From positions 1 through 17,026 of the forward strand of contig JAAGZM010000293.1 in NCBI GenBank assembly GCA_024206355.1: DNA of 17,026 nucleotides, read 5' to 3'. Numbering within the stretch: the first letter of the stretch is position 1; the number at the start of each line of letters is the position of its first letter. The notes below the pieces were generated by a model. That model did no database searches. It was given only the letters and a program-made list of their open reading frames with translations, and had not been told where the DNA came from. The stretch is from Gammaproteobacteria bacterium. Lineage in GTDB: Bacteria > Pseudomonadota > Gammaproteobacteria > Enterobacterales > GCA-2746155. The position numbers and the translations under genes are program-made. Shown piece after piece: positions 11,585 to 17,026 of the stretch.

Positions 11585-14021
11585 TCTTGAGTTTGACCCC
11601 CTTGTAACCAGTGACGTAGCTTGGCGAAAAATACACGAAGGCATTGAAGACGCTTGTCAGCGATACCTTAAACCACCCCCTAAATTAGACTTGGTTGAGT
11701 GGGCGGATACTTACCGTTATTTACCTGACAACTCGGCTGAGTCGGGGCGGTGGCGAACTAGCAGGGTTGAGGTGGCTAGAGAACCCATGTTGTCAATTAC
11801 TCGCCCTGATGTTCAGGAAGTTACTATCATGTCATGCGTTCAACTTATGAAAGCATTGTGTGTGGACACCCCTATTTTAACAACGAATGGTTGGTCAACA
11901 ATGGGTGGTTTATCTGTCGGTGACAATGTGTACGCCCCTGATGGTAAGTCATATCCTGTGGTGGGTAAGTCGGATACCAAAACCAATAATCAATGTTTTA
12001 ACGTTGTGTTTTCAGATGGCTCAGTGATTAAGGCTGATGGTGGTCACAAATGGCAAGTTAATGACACAAATGATAATGTTAGAATACTAACAACCCTAGA
12101 TATGATTCATGCTAAGCATGAGGTATTCAGTATACCAATTACAAAACCCATGTTAGTTTTATATCGTGAAATGAATGTAAAAACTGACGGTGAACCACGA
12201 AAAATTGTCGATATTGTTGAGGTTGAACCCACGCCAGTTCAATGTATTGCCATTGATTCGCCAGACCATTTGTACTTAGCAGGTCGAGAATTAATACCAA
12301 CTCACAATACAGAATTGATGCTGAATGTAGCGATGTATTACATTCATCAAGAGCCGTCACCGATAATGTACATTGCCCCCAAACAAGCGATGGCTGAGGC
12401 ATGGTCTAAAGAACGTCTGGTTAAATCTATCAACGCTACCCCTGTTCTCAAAGGTATCTTCAGCGACAACAGGCGGGGCGACCAAGGTAACACGATTCTA
12501 CAGAAACAATTCGCTGGCGGTCAGGTGTCAATTGTATCAGCTCGTAACGCTGATGACCTTGCAATGAGGGCTGTACGGATAATGTTATTTGATGAATGTG
12601 ATAAATACCCTTTGAATACAGGTGCTACCGAGGGTGGCGAAGGCGGTGAGGGCGACCCTATAGCAATAGCATGGGCGCGTTCAACCACCTATGGCAGAAG
12701 GGCGAAAAAGATTGTCGCTTGTTCACCCACGGTGCAAGGTCGCTCACGGATAGAACAGGAATACTTGAACTCAGACCAGCGCGTTTTTATTCAGCCTTGC
12801 CCTCATTGCAAGCATGAAAAAGAATTGAAGTGGGAAGATATACAAATTCCACGCGATGATAAGACAGGTGAGTTTTTCCCCGACCATGCGAAAATTGTGT
12901 GTTCTGAATGTGGCACAGCTTGGTTAGAGAAAGACAGAACATGGTCAATTAGAAATGGCTTCTGGAAAGCGACTAAGCCTAATGTCACCCGTCATCGCGG
13001 CTATAAGGTGTCAGCGCTGGCTAGCCCGTTTACCGAGATAGTTGTGCTAGCCAACGAGTTCGCGAAAGCCCAAGGCAACCCGCAAGCGTTGAAGACATTT
13101 TACAACACCCGACTAGCGGAGACATGGCGTGAAAAAGGTGATCAGCCTGACTGGAAACGCATGGAAGAAAACAAGCAGAACTACCCCATTGGTAAAGTAC
13201 CCGCCAATGGTTTAATGCTCACGGCTGGCATTGATGTCCAGAAAGATTGTCTGTATTACTGGGTGGATGCTTGGAGCGAGCGAAGACAGACTTACACGGT
13301 TGATGCTGGTCGTATTGATGGTGACATTACGCTAGACGAAACCAAAGAGCGTTTATACCACTTCTTAGATAAAAAATATGAGAATCATGTAGGTGTAATG
13401 ATGCCACTAGAAATGGTGTGCATTGATTCTGGTTATAACAGTTCAGAAGTTTATCACTGTGTTAGGGAATATGGCGCTCACGCTAGGTTCAGGGCTGTCA
13501 AAGGCATGGACAGCATGAAGGTGGTTACAGGTGCGCCAAGTAAGGTTGATATTAAGCGTAACGGCAAGAAACGAATCAGCCGTGGTTTAAGTTTATACCC
13601 TGTCGGCTCGTCAGTAGCGAAAGAACAGTTATACCGCTGGTTTAATTTAGAACCACCAACGAGTGAGGTTATCAGCAAGGGCGGTCAGTATCCCACGGGC
13701 TATTGTTTCATCCCTGAATTCCCTGACGAATTCTTCAAGCAACTGTGTGCCGAGCAATTGACTAAAACCACCGATAAACGGGGCTTTGATGTCTATACAT
13801 GGGAGAAGGTTCGCCCTGATAATCACTTTTTAGATTGCAAGGTTTATTCGTTGGCTGCGGCTGAAATGCTTGAGATTGATAGAATGACTGAAGCACATTG
13901 GGACAGTAGACGGAAGCAATTTGGATATAAAAGCTGGAAAAAGGAAGAAAAAGTGGTAAAGTCTATTGATAAAGTTAAAAAACCGCGTAAAAAGCGTAAA
14001 AAATCAGAATTTTGGGGTTAA
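11571..14021 (+). CDS. Terminase large subunit (GpA family) containing an intein
   Basis: An 816-residue precursor; without the intein 664 residues, near lambda gpA (641). It is the ATP-driven packaging motor and cos nuclease. N-extein residues 1-94 include the WADTYRYLP and SGRWRTSR motifs of the family. The Walker A-like loop SCVQLMK/TELML is interrupted by the intein after K94; the usual family form is SAQVGKTE, so Met replaces Gly here. Walker B is IMLFDECD at 337-344. CPHC (410-413) and CSEC (444-447) form the zinc finger. The nuclease carries TAGIDVQKD (551-559), CIDSGYNSSEVY (617-628) and NHFLDCKVYSL (751-761), with D555, D619 and D755 as likely metal ligands. The C-terminus is very basic. 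It overlaps the small subunit gene by 14 bases and is followed by gpW. Confidence 0.95.
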   Translation: MRASSLEFDPLVTSDVAWRKIHEGIEDACQRYLKPPPKLDLVEWADTYRYLPDNSAESGRWRTSRVEVAREPMLSITRPDVQEVTIMSCVQLMKALCVDTPILTTNGWSTMGGLSVGDNVYAPDGKSYPVVGKSDTKTNNQCFNVVFSDGSVIKADGGHKWQVNDTNDNVRILTTLDMIHAKHEVFSIPITKPMLVLYREMNVKTDGEPRKIVDIVEVEPTPVQCIAIDSPDHLYLAGRELIPTHNTELMLNVAMYYIHQEPSPIMYIAPKQAMAEAWSKERLVKSINATPVLKGIFSDNRRGDQGNTILQKQFAGGQVSIVSARNADDLAMRAVRIMLFDECDKYPLNTGATEGGEGGEGDPIAIAWARSTTYGRRAKKIVACSPTVQGRSRIEQEYLNSDQRVFIQPCPHCKHEKELKWEDIQIPRDDKTGEFFPDHAKIVCSECGTAWLEKDRTWSIRNGFWKATKPNVTRHRGYKVSALASPFTEIVVLANEFAKAQGNPQALKTFYNTRLAETWREKGDQPDWKRMEENKQNYPIGKVPANGLMLTAGIDVQKDCLYYWVDAWSERRQTYTVDAGRIDGDITLDETKERLYHFLDKKYENHVGVMMPLEMVCIDSGYNSSEVYHCVREYGAHARFRAVKGMDSMKVVTGAPSKVDIKRNGKKRISRGLSLYPVGSSVAKEQLYRWFNLEPPTSEVISKGGQYPTGYCFIPEFPDEFFKQLCAEQLTKTTDKRGFDVYTWEKVRPDNHFLDCKVYSLAAAEMLEIDRMTEAHWDSRRKQFGYKSWKKEEKVVKSIDKVKKPRKKRKKSEFWG
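11853..12308 (+). other. Class 3-type mini-intein in the terminase Walker A loop
   Basis: Residues 95-246 of the terminase, 152 in all, self-excise as protein. Block A is ALCVDTPILTTNGW, starting with Ala rather than Cys or Ser. Block B is VIKADGGHKWQV, with H159 and W161. Block F is VQCIAIDSPDHLYLAG, with C225. Block G is ELIPTHN with H245 and N246, followed by T247. W161, C225 and T247 are the Trp-Cys-Thr triad of class 3 inteins, in which the block F Cys makes the first attack. Removing residues 95-246 joins QLMK to TELML, which restores the family's K-T order of the Walker A loop. If C97 were residue 1, two extra residues (Ala-Leu) would remain in that loop. Only about 50 residues separate blocks B and F, with no LAGLIDADG or HNH motif, so it cannot home by itself. 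Confidence 0.92.
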
Positions 14022-14024
14022 ATT

Positions 14025-14231
14025 ATGGCTATTAAATACACTCAACAACAGTTAAGTGAGCTTAAAGAGGCTGCCGCTAGTGGTATTCTTAAAGTTCGTA
14101 AAGGCGATGATTGGGTTGAATACCAATCAATTAACCAGATGCGCGGTTTAATTGCTGACATGGAAGAGGCGCTAAAGGTGCAATCTCGACCTAAAGGCGC
14201 TCGAAAAGTTCAATTTTCAAGTGGTAGATAA
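14025..14231 (+). CDS. Head-tail joining protein (lambda gpW-like)
   Basis: A 68-residue protein, the same length as lambda gpW. It plugs the head completion interface so that tails can attach. The family pattern is visible: a first helix with YTQQQLSELKEAAASGILKV, a beta hairpin with VRKGDDWVEYQSIN, a second helix MRGLIADMEEALKV, and a short basic tail. The position between the large terminase and the portal is that of lambda W. The start lies three bases after the terminase stop. The stop overlaps the portal start as TAATG. Confidence 0.88.
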   Translation: MAIKYTQQQLSELKEAAASGILKVRKGDDWVEYQSINQMRGLIADMEEALKVQSRPKGARKVQFSSGR

Positions 14232-15742
14232 TGAATTCACTAGATAAATTACGGTCATGGTTTAGCCCCACCGCTGCGCTAGATATAGCACAGAAAAGGG
14301 CTGCTGTTGACACTATGTCAAGAGCTTATGAGGCATTAAGTCAGAGTCGTCGCAGTTCGGGCGGCTGGACTTCAATTAAAGCAGGTGCGAGCGCTGAAGC
14401 CAGTAAAGCTTACCTTGGTTTAGCTGAAGTCGGGCAGGAATTGTGCCGCAACAACCCGCTAGCCATTAAAATTAAACATTTAGTTGGTAATAATATCGTC
14501 GGTGATGGTATCAAGCCATCGCTGATTGGTTCTAACAAAAATACCAGTAAAGCCGCCAACGAAGCCTTGAAAACATGGGCTGAATCGACTCAATGTGACT
14601 TTAACGGCAAGTATAATTTCTATGGTTTACAGTGGTTAATTGCTGTCACGGTTGCTGAGTGTGGTGGTGCGTTTGTTATCAAGCGTTTTAATCGTGCATT
14701 GGCTGTTCCGTTGCAATTGCAGGTTATTGAGCAAACCCACCTTGACGACAGTAAACAATTGACCGCAGATAAAAGCGGTGACTATATTACAGATGGCATC
14801 GTGTTTAATCGCCACGGTCAGGTAAAAGGATACTGGTTGAAACCTAACACGAATCGCGTAGGCTTAATTGATGACCAGAGTGTTTACTTTGACGCTAGCG
14901 AGGTTCGCCACGTTTACGATAAAACCAGAAGTGATCAACACTTAGGGCTATCATGGTTTGCCCCGATAGCGAACACGTTGAAAGACCGTGGTGAATTCAA
15001 AGATGCTAAGTTAGTTCAGCAAAAAGTTGCTGCCTGTTTTGCGGCTATCATTACTGGCGCTAAAGATGGTGACAACGTTGGTTATGACGACGAAGACGAC
15101 GAGCGTATCACGCATGTAGAACCAGCAATGGTGCAGTACATGAATGAAGATGCTGACGTTAAGACGATTAACCCACCTAAAGCCGATAACTCGACAGAAT
15201 TTGAAACCACAATTGACCGCGATATAGCCGCTGGTGCTGGTTTTACTTATGAGCAGTTAACAGGCGATTACAGTAAAGTTAATTTTGCCTCTGGTCGCAT
15301 GGGTAGAAGCGAATTCTATAACCAGCTCGACCACTGGCAACAACATGTATTTAAACCCGATTTAGACGTTGTTATTTCCGATTGGTGGTGTGGCATGTAT
15401 CGCATGAACACAGGCGCTTTGAATTGTCGCACAGAATGGACTTACCCTGTTCGCGCCAGTGTCAACCCGAAAGAAGAACTAGAAGTAACTAACATGAAAG
15501 TCAGAAATGGCTATCTGTCACGTTCTCAGGCTGCTAAATTATACGGTGGTGATTGGACTCATACCAACGACCAGTGGCGATTGGATGATGAACCAATGAA
15601 AGAAAACGCGTTTGACAACGACCCACGCTTATTCAGCTTAGCGGGTAATCAGTTAAACGCGGATGACGCGGCTAGTGCAAACCGTGAAGGTGTTAAACCA
15701 GCGACCGATGATAAGAAGGATGAAGAGAGTGAGAATTCTTAA
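14231..15742 (+). CDS. Portal protein (lambda gpB family)
   Basis: A 503-residue protein, near lambda gpB (533). Twelve copies form the ring through which DNA enters and leaves the head. Family features are LCRNNPLAIKIKHLVGNNIVGDG near residues 75-97, a clip/stem region with ADNSTEFETTIDRDIAAGAG and YEQLTGDYSKVNFASGRMGR near 325-360, and the conserved WYCG-like WWCGMYR near 390. The C-terminus is acidic (DDKKDEESENS). The first 40 residues are less conserved. The stop overlaps the following gene, which probably starts within its last codons. Function is established for the family; residue positions are approximate. Confidence 0.93.
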   Translation: MNSLDKLRSWFSPTAALDIAQKRAAVDTMSRAYEALSQSRRSSGGWTSIKAGASAEASKAYLGLAEVGQELCRNNPLAIKIKHLVGNNIVGDGIKPSLIGSNKNTSKAANEALKTWAESTQCDFNGKYNFYGLQWLIAVTVAECGGAFVIKRFNRALAVPLQLQVIEQTHLDDSKQLTADKSGDYITDGIVFNRHGQVKGYWLKPNTNRVGLIDDQSVYFDASEVRHVYDKTRSDQHLGLSWFAPIANTLKDRGEFKDAKLVQQKVAACFAAIITGAKDGDNVGYDDEDDERITHVEPAMVQYMNEDADVKTINPPKADNSTEFETTIDRDIAAGAGFTYEQLTGDYSKVNFASGRMGRSEFYNQLDHWQQHVFKPDLDVVISDWWCGMYRMNTGALNCRTEWTYPVRASVNPKEELEVTNMKVRNGYLSRSQAAKLYGGDWTHTNDQWRLDDEPMKENAFDNDPRLFSLAGNQLNADDAASANREGVKPATDDKKDEESENS

Positions 15743-16079
15743 ATTCCTCTGGTTAATATCTGCCTACACGTTTGCGTTATATTTACTAGCGCAACACTGG
15801 GTAGTTATTGTATTTTTACTAGTTACGCTGATTGGTTTAATTCGTAAAGAGCGGTATTCAATGGCTGTCTGGTATCAGATAGATGAACTAGCAGCCGCAG
15901 TTTTCCACTTTGAACAGCATAGAACAATTAGCGGTATTGTAGGTGAAATGGCGCACTACGAGCGTTTAGGCTATGGTTACTTGGAATTATTGGTTAATGC
16001 CTTGTTTAACGATGATTTACACTGTTACAATCAGTACATTAAAGAAATGAAAATACTTAAATTCAGGGAAACATTGTAA
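15729..16079 (+). CDS. Unknown membrane protein behind the portal
   Basis: The frame is open from ATG 15663, but that start would lie deep inside the portal gene. GTG 15729, with AAGGA about eight bases upstream, gives 116 residues; ATG 15720 is an alternative. Two hydrophobic segments (about 5-22 and 24-41) are followed by a soluble part (45-116) with DELAAAVFHFEQHRTISGIV and LELLVNALFNDDLHCYNQYI. A second start at ATG 15861 would give the soluble part alone. No family is recognised. Lambda-type phages carry a head protease here, and this gene has no S49 or ClpP motif, so it is not that protease. The stop overlaps the next start (TAATG). Confidence 0.55.
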   Translation: MRILKFLWLISAYTFALYLLAQHWVVIVFLLVTLIGLIRKERYSMAVWYQIDELAAAVFHFEQHRTISGIVGEMAHYERLGYGYLELLVNALFNDDLHCYNQYIKEMKILKFRETL

Positions 16080-16741
16080 TGCTGCAAGATATTATCGAAG
16101 AATTGGCAAAACCAGAATACAGCGAATTAAGTGATGCTGAAGCATTAGCTTTAATTAAAAGCAGTCCTGAAGTTATTCAAGGTGCTGCCCAAGCGGGTGA
16201 TGTATTAGGTTATTTAGCGGCAGAAGGCTTGCTAATAGGTATCAAAGAGATTGCGGCTAATAGTGCACACCCTTTGCAAAACGCTTGTGAAGCTATAATG
16301 ATTACGTTGATTGGTCGAACTCAATTTGACTTACCTAAACCAAGCGTTAAAGCCATGTTACAGTTATTTGTGACACTCAATGTGATTAGTAGTGATCATT
16401 ATGATGGGATTATGGAAATAGGTCAAACACCTAAGTTTCAACACTGCACCCTGAGACTAGTTAGGCAAGTGCGAGGTAAAACAAATACTCAAGTTGTCAC
16501 TGGTTGGACTGGTCGCGGTGCAATTAAAGTGACTGTTGATGGTGAACTGTTTGAACCAATAACCCCAACGTGTGTTAAGTACAACGCCACCTTTCCGAAA
16601 ATGCCACTAGGTCGGGTTGGTCAAAAATCAGGTGATGACGGTGTTTACATCATAGACCTTGAAAACTTGCGACCTAAGCAACCTATGGACATTGAAATTG
16701 AGCTGGGAGCGCCAAACACTTTTACAGTTGAGTTGATTTAG
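16079..16741 (+). CDS. Unknown phage protein with helical and beta halves
   Basis: A 220-residue acidic protein. Residues 1-115 are helical, with two repeated acidic starts (LAKPEYSELSDAEALALIKS) and a small-residue helix QGAAQAGDVLGYLAAEGLLI. Residues about 120-220 look beta-rich, ending in MDIEIELGAPNTFTVELI. It is placed just after the portal and small membrane protein, before the LamG-like gene. That is the usual place of head genes, but the sequence shows no protease or coat motif. It may be a tail or head-accessory protein. The start overlaps the previous stop, and two bases separate its stop from the next start. Confidence 0.7.
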   Translation: MLQDIIEELAKPEYSELSDAEALALIKSSPEVIQGAAQAGDVLGYLAAEGLLIGIKEIAANSAHPLQNACEAIMITLIGRTQFDLPKPSVKAMLQLFVTLNVISSDHYDGIMEIGQTPKFQHCTLRLVRQVRGKTNTQVVTGWTGRGAIKVTVDGELFEPITPTCVKYNATFPKMPLGRVGQKSGDDGVYIIDLENLRPKQPMDIEIELGAPNTFTVELI

Positions 16742-16743
16742 AT

Positions 16744-17026
16744 ATGGCTTGGGCTTTGCAGTTTAATGGAGTGGATGAAAGTGTAAATATCCCTTGCGCC
16801 ACGGGTTCGGCAACAATAAGCATTAAGCTCGCTGCTGATATTCCAGCATGGGGCGGCTCAGATGAATTCTTATTTGATGGTAGAGCAGGCACAAGCACTT
16901 ATTATTTAAGGCGCAGCGGATCTGCGCTAAGACTTGGTATTTCAAACTACAAAATAAACAATATCAGCGTGACAGCGGACGCTATTTTTAATGCGGTCGC
17001 TGGTGATGTTATATCTTTTACGGTAA
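16744..17026 (+). CDS. LamG/concanavalin A-like protein, 3' end outside the window
   Basis: The frame starts at ATG 16744, two bases after the previous stop, and stays open to the window end, so 94 residues are seen. The sequence MAWALQFNGVDESVNIPCAT, then SATISIKLAADIPAWGG, then EFLFDGRAGTSTYYLRRSGS, is the beginning of a LamG/laminin-G-like jelly-roll: a first strand with FNGVDESV, a SATISIKLAA strand, and a third strand with RAGTSTYY. Such domains bind sugars or other proteins and occur in phage tail fibres and capsid decorations. The full length and partner domains are unknown. Confidence 0.75.
   Translation, partial: MAWALQFNGVDESVNIPCATGSATISIKLAADIPAWGGSDEFLFDGRAGTSTYYLRRSGSALRLGISNYKINNISVTADAIFNAVAGDVISFTV

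Noticed and set aside
12064..12213. Homing endonuclease inside the intein
   Set aside because: Only about 50 residues lie between blocks B and F, with no LAGLIDADG, HNH or GIY-YIG motif.
11859..12308. Intein as a class 1 element starting at Cys97
   Set aside because: It would leave Ala-Leu in the Walker A loop, and the Trp, Cys and Thr of the class 3 triad are all present; starting at Ala95 gives a clean K-T junction.
15663..15728. Early start for the membrane-protein gene behind the portal
   Set aside because: This stretch overlaps the portal gene in another frame, lacks a ribosome binding site, and gives a basic leader unlike the rest.

Overview
The window is part of a double-stranded DNA tailed-phage genome (phage, prophage or circular assembly) with a lambda-type packaging and head start: a Nu1-like small terminase, a GpA-type large terminase, a gpW head-tail joiner and a gpB-type portal, in that order. 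The genes are small, tightly packed, often overlap by TAATG or ATGA, and are AT-rich. The lambda-like packaging set and the T7-lysozyme-like amidase suggest a gammaproteobacterial host, but nothing identifies the species. No integrase, CI-type repressor, tRNA or CRISPR array is visible, so lifestyle is undecided.

Layout. (1) 1-1539, + strand: the end of an operon with an unknown protein, a DUF3310-like protein, a two-helix membrane protein (holin candidate) and a Zn amidase endolysin, closed by a strong terminator at 1583-1610. (2) 1609-4581, - strand, convergent with the first block: a regulatory and unknown cluster with a KorA/TrfB-like HTH protein, a multi-HTH protein, a winged-helix-like protein, a small exported protein with a nuclease-like motif and a Zn-knuckle protein. 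(3) 4582-5408: a divergent gene-free region with five copies of a 12-bp motif arranged as nested inverted repeats around an AT-rich centre. It looks like an origin or operator complex. (4) 5409-9753, + strand: small genes of unknown function, including two very short ones (43 and 33 codons). The block ends in five genes separated by nearly identical terminator-plus-ribosome-binding-site modules. (5) 9754-11062: about 1.3 kb without genes but packed with several families of short repeats, a GC-rich islet that resembles a cohesive-end site, and five dyad repeats just before the terminase. (6) 11063-17026, + strand: terminase small subunit, terminase large subunit, gpW, portal, a small membrane protein, an unknown protein and the start of a LamG/concanavalin-like protein.

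The most striking feature is an intein inside the large terminase, between the Lys and the Thr of its Walker A-like loop. It has the Trp-Cys-Thr signature of class 3 inteins, begins with Ala rather than Cys, and has no visible homing endonuclease. Splicing would rejoin an ATP-binding loop, so DNA packaging should depend on it.

How it fits together (inference): if the GC islet at 10744-10767 is cos, the dyad array behind it corresponds to the terminase-binding cosB sites. The virion chromosome would then begin with the packaging genes and end with the cassette array, the sort of place where accessory phage genes accumulate. The minus-strand cluster and the repeat-rich regions would supply regulation and replication control.
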